From Blepharisma japonicum (lineage: Eukaryota; Ciliophora; Heterotrichea; Heterotrichida; Blepharismidae), in NCBI GenBank assembly GCA_949751835.1, contig CATKHK010000114.1, forward strand, positions 59,256 to 123,255: a DNA stretch of 64,000 nucleotides. The letters run 5' to 3'. The notes beneath the pieces are model-generated. The model searched no databases. It was not told where the DNA came from and saw only the letters and a list, made by a program, of their open reading frames with translations. Below, in pieces: positions 14,601 to 25,021 of this stretch. Both the position numbers and the translations under genes were made by a program. The first letter of the stretch is position 1, and each line of letters opens with the position of its first letter.

Positions 14601-16423
14601 TTTATTTTTTGTAATGTACTTTTTGATAAAATTTCTATTGAAACTAGCGGCTTTATATCAGATGAAAAAAATTCGCTATCATTAGAGTATAAACTTTCTT
14701 GTAATTTTTTAATGCAGCATCTTGCAAGATTAATAGAATGGATTATAGGGTCATCATACTCGAAAAATTTGAGGACAGGAGCAGTATAAAGGTTAAGCTT
14801 GTCTCTTGCTTCAACTCGGATTCTATATACACGCTCTGGCAGCAGGGAAAGAATATCAAGCCCAGCAGTATTCAACGGCACAGTTGTATAATATTTTTTA
14901 AAATAATCCATCAGCTGGTCAATTGAGTCAGATACTGCAACCTGCAAATTGCTTTCCAGCAGCATTTCTGCAAGCAAATAGTTCTTTTCTGGCATATCAT
15001 CAAAATGCTCCAGCTTTGTTTGTGCTCTTTTGGCTATCGCATCTACTTTTATTCTCACTTCTTTGTACCCTTCTTTCATTTGGTACTCTAAGTCACTTAT
15101 TGGTAGAATCCTCTCATTTGCGTCAATTTCTATTAAATAATGGTAAAATTTCATGTATTTAATAGTGTTCATGTCTCCAATTATTTTCAATAAAATTTTT
15201 TGTTCCTCAGGGGAGATTTCGCTTAATTTTAGCAGTTTTTCTTGGGTTTCGTATATATGGTCTCTGCTATAATTTGTTTCAGAAATTACCATATCATGGA
15301 CATTTTCTTGCCTTTTTAAGTGATCAAGCCATGGCTTCTCTGACCTTTTCATTTCTTTTGCAAAATGCTCGAGGTCAAAGGAATATTGCACAATTCCTCT
15401 GACATAATGTTCTCTTATTTCAATCATAATTTCGTCTAATATGACTGGATTACTAACTTTCCCAACCCTTTTAAGGATTTTTTTTTCTCTTTTAAGTGGC
15501 AGTTTAATTCTCTGATTTGTGATTTCATAATTTGTTTCTATTTCTAGCCTCCCCAAATACCTCACCCCAGCTTCATGCTCAACCCTCGCATTTTCAGCTT
15601 CTTTAAGTTTCTTAAAAAATTCCTCTTTATTTTCCCACGCAAACATTAAATTCATCCTTGGCACTTCTTTAATTCCTTCTTTACCTTTCCATTTTATCGC
15701 AAACTTGTGGGCGAGATTGTTATAACTAACCACAACACATGCATTTCAGACCGTTTGGCCTTCTTTAGTCCTCCATCTCGAAAAGCCATCTTGTGGGTAG
15801 TCCATTTCTTCAAATTTTAAGTCTTCACAAATAAACATTTCTAAAGGAAAGAAATAATTTTTACCTGAAGGCCTTACGAATGGGTTGAAGTCTAAGACAT
15901 TTTTGTCACTTGGCACTCCAAACTGAAACTGCTCTGATTCTGGGATTTTTTCAATTTCTCTAGGAGATTGGTTTAAAAATGGGCTTTCGTCGCCGATTCT
16001 GTTTCTTTTTGAGGGTGGGAGTGATAGTTTTTTGTCTGGGCCTATTGATTTTACAGCTTCTAAGACGGGGTAAAACTTGTCAAAAGTCAGCTGAAAATTA
16101 GGAATTACTGAGGCAGATTTGTCACGGGATAACGGAGGAAGGCCTTTAGGAGCCTTATAAGTATGCCCATAACGTGTTGTAAGTGAGCCTTCTTGGATGA
16201 GAAGTTTATCTGTAGAAAAAGCTCTATTAGAGTCAGGACGGAGAAATGTGGGAGATTCCCGAGATAATATGTCAAGTTTAAAAGGGGGTAAGCGGCCAAA
16301 TGGTTTGCCAAGCTTTTCACGAAGTTTTTCTTGTTCTCATTCTTTGATTTCAAATGCAAGAAGCTTAGAGTAGGCTTTGTGCTCGTGTTCTTCTTTTTCC
16401 CGTGGTGTTAAGTCAGACTCCAT
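2657..16423 (-). CDS. dynein heavy chain, divergent, about 4588 aa
   Basis: Motor subunit of a dynein, probably ciliary. One frame runs from ATG 16423 to TAA 2657-2659 through about 14 TGA=Trp codons (for example 16337-16339, 15746-15748, 11375-11377, 2768-2770), with no frame change, so no intron is required. Order: N-terminal tail (about 1-1100), linker (about 1100-1590, containing DDFHWISFIKYRL), AAA1 P-loop GDSNAGKT (about 1635-1642), AAA2 P-loop GPPCTGKT (about 1928-1935), AAA3 P-loop GHHQTGKT (about 2383-2390) with Walker B IDDLN, AAA4 without a recognisable P-loop, stalk coiled coils flanking a microtubule-binding domain (about 3000-3310), then AAA5, AAA6 and the C-terminal domain. Length fits an axonemal heavy chain. 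AAA1 is odd: the usual CFDEFN is VLEEVN, though the FRPL segment is present. It is too divergent for me to assign to an inner- or outer-arm class. In-frame 15-nt introns could still hide inside. Confidence 0.92.
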
Positions 16424-16669
16424 ATTTTGTTTAGATTTAAAATAATTTTAAATAGCACAAATAGCAAAAGTCTCTTGCCATTGCAATTTAATGATTATTA
16501 AAATATAAACCTCCAACTATAACACCCAAAAAAATTAATATTCTATTTAAATATCTTATAAAGGTTAATCAAAAATGGATTCAAAAGAGAAAATTTTAAA
16601 TTAATAAATTTTAATTTAGCAATATAAATTTCTACAATATCAACTATTAAAATATCTGTAACAAAATAT

Positions 16670-17077
16670 TTAAATTAGCCTCTTTATTCTATGCTGATAT
16701 AATCTTTCATACGAGTGGTCCCATCTTTCAACTTCATTTTCTTTATTGCTATCACGTTTTCATGCTCTTTCTACAGAAACAGCACGATATTGCGCTCTTG
16801 AAACTTTCAGCTGCTCCTGAAGCTCTTCGACCATTTTGGTCAGCCTTATAACTTCGTCTTCTTTTTCGCGGTAGTTTTGGACGAGTTCTCGATTTTCTTT
16901 TTGAAGCTTTGAGATTTCGCTTCTCGGGGATCGTAAATCTGATAAAGGAGTTTGAGACCTAGGACACTGCTGACAATAATAACTCTTTTGTGTATTTCTG
17001 GCTTCTACTATGTTAGAATTGATAATTTTTAGCTTGGTTCGGAGATTTTCAATTTTTTCATTAGAGGGTCTATTCAT
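16670..17077 (-). CDS. small coiled-coil protein, 135 aa
   Basis: Unrecognised small protein reading from ATG 17077 to TAA 16670-16672, with one TGA=Trp (16760-16762). The N-terminal third is basic and contains a CQQC pair. Residues about 50-105 form a strong heptad-like coiled coil (KLQKENRELVQNYREKEDE, then TKMVEELQEQLKVSRAQY). The C-terminus is charged and rich in Glu, Arg and Trp. It lies between the RBR ligase (33 bp upstream) and the dynein heavy chain (start about 250 bp downstream), all on the minus strand. The short length and coiled coil suggest a structural or adaptor role, but no family signature is visible. Confidence 0.65.
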
Positions 17078-17110
17078 TTTTAAAATTTTTAACTGAATTA
17101 ATTTATCGAT

Positions 17111-18391
17111 TTATCTCCAAGCAGGCCTTCCCAGCAGTCTTTCAACGCCATCCCCATGCACCCCTAAGCGGTTTATCCTTTCTCTTCGGTTATGGTTAAG
17201 GTTTATTCTCCTCCGATCTACTATATCTTGATTCGCCCTATACATATTTTGCTGATTTTCAGGCATTTCCCTTATTTTGCATCTATGTGGCTCATGGTCT
17301 CTTTCTAATTTCCTTCCGCAATTGAAACAAAAATATGTCCTCCCTTGGCATTGACTAGACGAGCATACCATAAACTCACACCCATCAACTCTCTCCACAA
17401 CTGCTCCACATACTGGACATCTCAATAACCCTTCTCTCCTTAAAAGCTGCTCAAAAGCCTGGCTTTCTTTATCATTTTCCTTCAAATATTTTTCAAACTG
17501 TTCACAAGTCATCCCATCATGAATATCTTTTTTGCACATTGGGCAGCACTTATAATTGCATTTTGGGCATATAAACTGTCTTATTCCTTTTTCAATGATA
17601 CAGATATACTCACAGTCAGTTCCTCTGCATTGGAAAAGTATGGAATTTTCGTCTTCTTCAGCTGAAAGCTTGAATCCTCTTAATCGGAATTTTTCGTATT
17701 TTTCATAAAGTTGAGGACCTACGATATCTTCAATTTCATAAGCGGTAAGGGGCTGGACACAGGTGGGACACCTTAGGTGTTCGTCGCTTACTTGGGCTGA
17801 CTCTATGAGCAATTCCATATGCATTTTGACGCAGGGAAAACAAAATCTGTGGTCACATTCAAGGGTAACGCTTTCTTCTACTTTAAACTCCCCGTAGCAA
17901 ATTCCACAGTTGAACTTGGCTTGTAGGCTTTCTTTTTCTTCTTCACTTAAAAGCTCTTTTAGGGCTCGGTCACAGGCATCGCTTTGGATATCTTCTATAT
18001 GTCCTTCAAAAGCGTCATTAATTTGATCAATATTAATGCTGACCCTGCAGGAAGGGCACCTTACATATTCTAAATCCAGTAAGGTATTTTTTGTACATAA
18101 AAGTGCATGCTTTTTTAAGCAGTCTTTACTGCAGAAATAATGCTCAGAAGGACTGCATTGAAGGCCTATAGCTGATCCAATGCTTTTTTCATTGATAGTT
18201 TTGCTACAAAACATACAAAATTTTCCATTTGGTTTTATTCTTACTATCAAATCCATGTCACTTATAACTAGCATAGTATAGATTTTTTCGATAAATTGAG
18301 TTAGAACAGCATCATTTCGAAGTGCGGGTGACTTTTTATTAAGTGCATCTCTTAAGAATGAGATGCATTTCTCTAGCCCATTCTCATCCAT
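17111..18391 (-). CDS. RBR-type (RING-IBR-RING) E3 ubiquitin ligase, 426 aa
   Basis: RBR ligases receive ubiquitin from an E2 on a catalytic Cys in RING2 and pass it to the substrate. The frame is uninterrupted. RING1 spans about residues 162-211 (CGICYGEF, CDHRFCFPC, CPTC), the IBR about 236-299 (CRGTDC, CPKC, CCPMCKKDIH) and RING2 about 325-359 (CPVCGAVVERVDGCEFMVC, then CFNC). By alignment with HHARI/parkin the catalytic residue is the Cys in VDGCEF, near 338. A further Cys/His-rich N-terminal zinc module (CMFC, CSKDC, CPSC; about 58-115) is present, which I cannot name. The C-terminus is basic and Arg/Asn-rich. It is divergently placed from ATE1, an N-degron enzyme, across a 519-bp gap. 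The substrate is unknown. Confidence 0.9.
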   Translation of the reverse strand: MDENGLEKCISFLRDALNKKSPALRNDAVLTQFIEKIYTMLVISDMDLIVRIKPNGKFCMFCSKTINEKSIGSAIGLQCSPSEHYFCSKDCLKKHALLCTKNTLLDLEYVRCPSCRVSINIDQINDAFEGHIEDIQSDACDRALKELLSEEEKESLQAKFNCGICYGEFKVEESVTLECDHRFCFPCVKMHMELLIESAQVSDEHLRCPTCVQPLTAYEIEDIVGPQLYEKYEKFRLRGFKLSAEEDENSILFQCRGTDCEYICIIEKGIRQFICPKCNYKCCPMCKKDIHDGMTCEQFEKYLKENDKESQAFEQLLRREGLLRCPVCGAVVERVDGCEFMVCSSSQCQGRTYFCFNCGRKLERDHEPHRCKIREMPENQQNMYRANQDIVDRRRINLNHNRRERINRLGVHGDGVERLLGRPAWR

Positions 18392-18910
18392 TTCCTATTT
18401 AATAAAACTAACTTATTTTTTAAAATTTGATCCTAAGTTAATAACATCAAATTTAGAAATTTAAATTAAGATTACTCTTATTAAATTCAATCTGGTATTA
18501 CTTGCAGCCTATATACAAGATAGTCTTAGTTCAGACCAACGAGTTGCAAATCACAATGACCGCTATAATCTAAATTGCCTCCATATAAGACTCTCTTTAA
18601 AACCACCAAGCAGAATGACATTCCAGGAAATCATATCCAAATAATCATAAATTTCCTCTAATTGGACCGTTGCAAAGGAATTACCCCTTAATAGAACTAC
18701 CTATTTAAATTTATGCTTATTAGTTATAGATGAATATTTTAAATTGGAATTATTTTAATATAGATAAAAATATTGAATTTTTTTTTACTAAAATGATGAA
18801 CCTTATATGATAAAGAACGATAAATATTTAATGCTAATATTTTTCACTCACAATTTTCAATAAATTTTCTAATTATTCAGAATTTATAAAGAAAAAGTTC
18901 CATATTTAGT
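18392..18910. other. 519-bp divergent intergenic region
   Basis: This stretch separates the RBR ligase (minus) and ATE1 (plus), so it must contain both promoters. It is AT-rich, apart from a moderately GC-richer block at about 18510-18700 that contains no open frame, tRNA fold or obvious repeat. I can support no discrete element in it. Confidence 0.4.
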
Positions 18911-20374
18911 ATGAGCTTAGTCAACCTAGTAGGCGAACAAAGTGACAAACACTGCGGATACTGCAAAACTGGAAAATCTGCTAGCTTCGGATTAGTGTGC
19001 GAAAAGATGAAAGTTAATGTTTATGAAGACCTTATGCTTAAAGGCTGAAGAAGATGTGGGGATTATTACTATAAGCCAAACATACCCAAATCTTGCTGCA
19101 AATTAAATACAATAAGGATGGACGTAAGCAATTATGAACCCAATAAAAACCAACGAAAAGTCATGAAAAAATTCCAAAGGTACTTATCAGGCTCAAGCAA
19201 AAAGCCTACCAATAAAGCAGAAAAGCGTGAATCTATTAAAGAATTACTTATTGTCCCTGAAGAACTCTATGAAAAAGTCAAAAACGCAGTCATTGCAACT
19301 GCAGGTGCATTAGGGATTCTGTTCACTGTTGGATTGTGCGTAATTAAAAGAAATTCTCCGAATAGAGAAGCAAAATTTGGGAATTATTCAATTAGTTCTG
19401 CATTAGCGATTAATGCAAAAATTAAGCAAAAAGGGGAGGAAAAAAATTTAGACGAAATTAATGAAATTTTGAAAAACAATCTTCTGCTAGAAATTGAAAA
19501 TTCGAAATGAAAAATATTTTCAGCTGAAAAAGGATTTATTAACTTAGTTGAAGAGGGAATATTGGAAATTAAAGTTCCAGAAAATCCCCAAATGAATGTA
19601 GATGTGGAGGCAAGTCCTCATACTTATGAATTTGAGGTGGTCAATGACGATTTTTCTCAAGAAGAGTATGAAATTTATCGAGAATATCAGATTGCAGTTC
19701 ATAAGGATAAACCTGGAGAAATTTCACCGAGAGGCTATGAAAGATTTCTATGCAAATCTTCGTTAGTTAAAGAACAACCAACTGACGAATACCCTTTCGG
19801 TTTAGGCAGCTTTCATATGCGTCATAAAATTGACGGTTGCTTAGTAGCTGTAAGTGTTCTTGATATTCTTCCATCAGGACTTTCTGGAGTCTATTTCTTT
19901 TACTCGCCTGAAATTACATTTCTCTCCCCAGGTGTGCTTTCTGCTATCAAAGAAATAGAATTTATTCAAAAGCATTTATCAAGTAACTTCAAGTATTATT
20001 ATATGGGATTTTACGTGGATAACTGCCAAAAAATGAGATATAAAGGAGAATTCCAACCTAGCGAGCTTCTATGTCCTCAAAATTACCTATGGGTCCCAAT
20101 GAAAGACTGCATTTTAAATAAATCCCACAATTTCTTATCACTTTCAAGCTGTTCTCCTACCACAAATTCCATCCCAAAAAATCCTGAAATGGACTTCTCT
20201 GACCTTGATGTAACCTCTTTTGTAATTCAAAATGCAAAAATTTCCTTAAATCGCCAAATTTATAAAGTGACTGACCTCAATCCTCGTGGAATGCAGATAG
20301 TTCTGGAAATCCTTACCCAAGCCTTGCCAATGATCGGGAAAAATCTGTTTAAAAGACTAATTTACGCTTTTTAG
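18911..20374 (+). CDS. ATE1: arginyl-tRNA--protein transferase (ATE1), 487 aa
   Basis: ATE1 transfers Arg from Arg-tRNA to proteins with N-terminal Asp, Glu or oxidised Cys, creating an N-degron for ubiquitin-dependent destruction. The N-terminal domain shows the family signature: HCGYC (about residue 15), then YEDLMLKGWRRCGDYYYKP followed by CC and NTIR, where the Trp is TGA 19046-19048. A second TGA=Trp is at 19508-19510. The C-terminal GNAT-like half has PRGYERFLC, GLGSFHMRHKIDG, DILPSGLSGVYFFY and MGFYVDNCQKMRYKGEFQPS, all family hallmarks. No intron is needed. The usual GLWAEK segment reads GLVCEK, a small deviation. The stop TAG is only 8 bp before the next ATG, so the downstream gene's promoter and 5' leader must lie inside this coding region. 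Confidence 0.95.
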
Positions 20375-20382
20375 ATAATAAA

Positions 20383-21231
20383 ATGGATAGAAACGCAAGC
20401 ATAAATATAGATGATTCAGGCTTGACCAAATTTTTGATTTGCAAAGAGTGGTGGGATCATTATTCAAATTTAAATACCAGCCCCGATCAAATTGATAATA
20501 AAAGCTTAGTGAAAAATTCCACAAATAACATCAGACAATTTAAAATCCGCTCAGGCATAGAAGAAAACAAGGATTTTGTAATTGTAAGCGAAAACGAGTG
20601 AAGATCTTTAGTCAGCCAGTTTGGCGGTGGCCCAGAAATCGAAGTTTTTTTGATTGAGGGGCGGCCTGATATAAATCCCATATCAATTGATGTCTGGGTT
20701 GTTAAAGGCAATTCCTCGATTACTCAAGAGCCGAAAGCTTCATTTTGGGTTTCAGATAAAATTTCACTTGGCCAATTAAAAAAATTCCTCTGCAGTAAGC
20801 TACAAGTTTCTACATTCGGTACAGAGATCGAGATTCTGGGAAAAAACACTTCCCTTCGAAACTGTGAAGATATGATAGTCAGCAACTTAGGGATTGGAAA
20901 CTTCAGCAAAATTTGTCTAAGAGAGGAAAATTCTAATTTTTGCTACAACGCCAACGACGCCTTCGAAGACGAAGAATTCAAAAGAGCGATTCAGTTGTCA
21001 TTAAATGAAGCTGAAAACAAAGAACACTCCGAAGAAATTAACTGCGACTTCATCAAAGAAGACCTCAAGCCAAGCTTCAGAAATGATACCAAAATATGGG
21101 ACACCAAAATCATGGAAGCCTTCTACGGAAAAAAAGTGAAACTGAGGATCCACAAGCTGAGCCGAGTCCGAAAGAACGTAAAAAAAATAGAAGAAGCCTT
21201 TAAGAAATATGTGAAGGTCATGAGGGATTAA
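20383..21231 (+). CDS. DUSP-domain protein with ubiquitin-like region and UIM, no peptidase domain
   Basis: 282 aa with one TGA=Trp (20599-20601). Residues about 13-90 match a DUSP domain, the N-terminal module of USP4/11/15-type deubiquitinases (FLICKEWWDHY, then SLVSQFGGGPEIEVFLIEG). Residues about 120-180 look like a ubiquitin-like fold (SLGQLKKFLCSKLQVSTFG), and about 195-215 is a ubiquitin-interacting motif (DEEFKRAIQLSLNEAE). The C-terminus is basic and helical. A USP catalytic domain (Cys and His boxes) is missing and the downstream DNA does not supply one, so this is a ubiquitin-binding adaptor or a shortened paralogue rather than an enzyme. It follows ATE1 by 8 bp on the same strand; a role in the same degradation pathway is inference from position. 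Confidence 0.75.
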
Positions 21232-21312
21232 AACCAAATGGAAATTTTAGCATCAAATATTGATAACTAATAAATAATAAATTAAAAATTTTGGCCGAAA
21301 ATTTATTGAAAA

Positions 21313-22722
21313 ATGGATATTTTGAGAAAAGATTTGGCTAGGGAGTTTGAAATTTCAGACTTCAGTAGAGCTAATAGCTATTCTGCAGATCCTGACTTAG
21401 ATTTGATATCTAAATGCACACAAAAACTTTTAAATTCATTAAGCTCAATGAAATTAAGCTCATCAGAAATATGTGATAAATCAGCAGCGCAACCGATTTT
21501 AAAATCCAAGCTTTCTAGGCTGAAAAAAGCGGTAAGACTGAGTATATCTACTTCAAAGGCTGAAAATGAAGAAACAAGCATAGAAGTGCAGGAAACAAAA
21601 AATCAATATCAAGATCATATGAAGTGAGCAGACAAAAGTCATGAGTCTAGCACTTTTTTCATAACGAAAAATTATTATTCGAGCAGCAAAAATGCAGAAA
21701 GTGCTAATAAAAAAACTAGAAAGCCTAATAAAGAGAAAAAAGAAATTAAAAAAGATAACAAGCCTCGTGTATCTACATTTAAAAGTAGAAGTGATAAACA
21801 TATAAAAATAAAATCGCCACAAATCAATATCATACGGTCAGAAAAACAAATTCGCCCACAAAGCACAAGGACTCTTCAGAATAACTCAGGCTTTACCTTA
21901 AATTTGTCCAAAATTACTACTTCAAAAACTCCAAACCAAAGCCAATTAAATTCATACTCAGAAAGAACCTTTTTTACAGGCAGCTTTATTTCAAAATCTC
22001 ACACTGACCCTAAACTCCCATTAAAACGGCCTAACTCAAGCTCTGCCCCATCAGATAGATCTACCCGGTCCAAGCCTGCCCCAATAAGATCTCCCAGTCC
22101 TATAAAATTTAAAAACTTTTCTGACGACAAATTTCAGACTTTTATAAACCTTACCAAAAAAAATGATTTCCAGGGTGTTAAAAGTATAAGCCACCAGCTA
22201 TCTATACAAATAATTAACAAAAAAGACGAAAAAGGCAACACAGCGCTGTATTGGGCTGCTTTAAATGGCTGTTTATTACTAGTTTACCATCTCTGACAAA
22301 TCGGCGCTAATCTAAATGTTAAATGTGAAAATAAAAATACTGAGCTTCATGCTGCTTTTATTGGGGATAATTCAGATTTGATTTATTTCCTAATAGAAAA
22401 AGGCTCAAATTTGTTAGTTATTAATGAGGATAGTATGACTCCTATTGACTGCGCCTCACCAAGAATATTAGAAAGACTAGGTTTTGATGCTTCAGCCAAA
22501 AGAAAAGGAAGAAAATTAGTCCCGACCATTGCTATGCACCGGCTTAAATGTGGAAAATACAGCCATATGCCTAAAAAGGTTTCTTACGACATCGAGCCTG
22601 CATATTTCCCCATTCTTGATGATTCCCCAAAAGGCCCCGAAATTCCTATGAATAAGTTCGGATACTGAGGACCGCTCTATAAATGTGAAAAACAAGCAGT
22701 CGATTATAAAGGAAATTTATAA
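21313..22722 (+). CDS. ankyrin-repeat protein, 469 aa
   Basis: Read from ATG 21313 to TAA 22720-22722 through three TGA=Trp codons (21625-21627, 22294-22296, 22666-22668). The first about 230 residues are Ser/Lys/Arg-rich and probably disordered (SKTPNQSQLN, RSPSPIKFKN). Residues about 270-390 hold ankyrin repeats: EKGNTALYWAALNGCLLLVYHLW, broken here as KGNTALYWAALNG plus LLLVYHLW, then NTELHAAFIGDNSDLIYFLI, and NEDSMTPIDCASPRI. The C-terminal 80 residues contain no recognised domain. No signal or membrane segment is seen. Ankyrin repeats mediate protein binding; the partner is unknown. It is 81 bp downstream of the DUSP gene on the same strand. Confidence 0.8.
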
Positions 22723-22759
22723 ATATGTTTAAATATTCAAATAAATACTATTTTGTAAT

Positions 22760-25021
22760 ATGGGAAATGTCTGCCAAGCCTGCGAAAACTCCAAACTTCA
22801 AGCTACAGTTACTGAATTAAACGAAGAAAATAAGCGGCTTAAGAAGCTTGAAGAAGACCAAAAACTCTCCCAAGCCCAATTAAAATCCCTCTACGAAAAA
22901 CTTATATCAGAAAAAGAGTCATCTATAAAACTCCTCACAAATCAATTAAATTTATTAAAAAGTGACAACACAAGTCTGACCCAAAGAAACGAAAAACTCA
23001 AAGCAAGACTCATTGACGGGTGCCAAGACAAATCCGCCCTCGATTTTCTCACACAGGAAAATGAAGAAAAACTCCAAAAAATTGACGCAGACTATTCTCT
23101 CAAAATCCAAGAGCTATCTTTAAAAAATCAACAAATGCAGCAGGAATTGACCCTTCTGACAGATTCTCATAAGCGAAAAGTACTTTGAGGTGCTTTAAAG
23201 TATATGAAGAAATTTTGCCTGCAAGATCTGTCAAGGCTGTTTGACAGGTGAAAAGAAACGACAGACGAGCCTGCAGTTTTGGAAACAGAAGGAAGCTTGA
23301 TGTTCAAAACTATTGAATTTGATGTGACTTCTATATATGATGATGACGACCATAAGGTAAATCAAGATGGTGTTAGGGCTGCTCTTGGTATTTTATCAGA
23401 AGAACAAAAAACAGCAATTAGTGAAAACCCATTAATGATTTATTATGAAGCGCACAGAGGCAGAGGAGAAAGGCCGATGTCAGTGCATAACGTTTTTAGG
23501 TTTTTTGAAGAAATGCTTGATAAAAAATATGAGGCGGACTGTGCAGATTTGGAGGCCAAAAGAATGCCGAGAACCATGCCAGATTATATGATGGACCATT
23601 TAATTAGGGTGTATGGGCTTAAAAAAATAGCTCATAAAGCATTGTGCCAGATAATACCGACATTAGAAGATTTAAATCATAGGAGAAATTCATGGGGAAT
23701 TCTACTTTCAAGGCTCATACAAGTGATTCATCATGACCCAATTCCTCATCAGCTGGCTTTATTTTTGACAAAAGCTAGGATTGAGTTTAATAAACTTGTA
23801 GCTAATGCGGTAAAAGATATAAAAACGAGGAAACGAGAAACAGTGACTGGACAAGCTGATAAGGAAGGCTCAGCGTTTTTAATCGATGTGATGAATTTGG
23901 TTTATAACTTATTTGATACTGATCGAGGGAGTAGAGGAAAAGCTATAAGCTTATTAAAGCCAGAAAGCTTTACCCCAGAACAGTTCATGGTTTTTAGAAT
24001 TTGTCACAAGATTATTCGTATGGGAGAAACTGCTGAAAATGTGTTTTCAGTTTTTGATGTAGATAGAAAGAACAATGAGATTACAAGAGACCAGCTGATT
24101 GATGGGGTAAGAAAAATCCTAGAACTTGCAATGCCAGATGACGAAGCTAGCATTCTTTTTAATGTTTTAGACCCCAAAAATGCAGGAAGGATATCAAGAG
24201 ACACTTTTTTACAGAAAATCGACATAAAAAGCCATTATGAACATTGCAAGTCTTTGAACTTCACTGTAAAGAAAAGTAAGTTTTGGATGGTTTTAATTGA
24301 AGTCTATAAAACAGTTCAAATAAAAGACACGGCTCTATTAATGGCCTGGTTTAATGCCCAGGGAGTGACACATCTGGATTTTGATGGCTTTAAAAATTAT
24401 GCATTATCAATAGATGATGATATTGAAATAGAAGAAATCCAAAGCCATTATGATGACGGGCTAAGACTGAATTCAGATGCAAGTCTTGATGGGCTGACTC
24501 AGGAAAGCTTTTGCAAAGTTATTATAAGAGAAAGCATAGGTGGGAGAGGTTCAAGAGATTTCAGTAAATTTTATGTAGAATTAAAGTCAGGAGCGATGAC
24601 GATGAGGTCAGTGTCAAGGAAAAATTCTGATTTAAATACAAGTCAAGATGACATACAGCCCCCTTCTAAAGCAAAACACTCAAGGAGACCATCTGGGCTC
24701 ATCACACCTCCTCCGCAAAGATCTAGGACGCCAACCCTGGATATATCACCGACGATGCATAAGAAAAAATCAAGCTTTAGCGGTCTTCCTCCTATATCTT
24801 CTTCTAAAGTACCAATCCCAAGATCCAGGGATACTCCGAGATCTCCTGAATTCCCAAGTAGCCAAACCCCAGAACCAAGATTATCTGACTTTGCTACAGA
24901 GCCGCGGCAAAGTGATGGCACTCTGAAGATCACCAGAGAACCAAGGAGCCCAAACGAACCGAAATCCCCTCGTTTCGGCTGGAAAAAATCGAGAGAATTT
25001 GATAATTTTCTTAATAATTAA
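22760..25021 (+). CDS. myristoylated EF-hand protein with coiled-coil N-terminus, 753 aa
   Basis: Starts MGNVCQAC, a combined N-myristoylation and palmitoylation signal, so probably bound to a cytoplasmic membrane face. Residues about 12-140 are a long coiled coil. TGA=Trp codons lie at 23186-23188 and 23249-23251. The middle (about 165-580) is a helical region with EF-hand-like pairs, best seen at ENVFSVFDVDRKNNEITRDQ and ASILFNVLDPKNAGRISRDT; these loops are only partly canonical (DVDRKNNEI; DPKNAGRI), so Ca2+ binding is uncertain. The C-terminal about 130 residues are Ser/Pro/Arg-rich with repeated SP/TP sites. No kinase or phosphatase domain is visible. The TAA ends at the base directly before the next gene's ATG. 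Confidence 0.75.

Noticed and set aside
16105-16359. Minus-strand open frame of 84 codons in another frame
   Set aside because: The dynein N-terminal frame is continuous across it when TGA is Trp.
20360-20400. Read-through or fusion of ATE1 with the DUSP protein
   Set aside because: The DUSP ATG is in a different frame and the ATE1 C-terminus is complete; two genes fit better.
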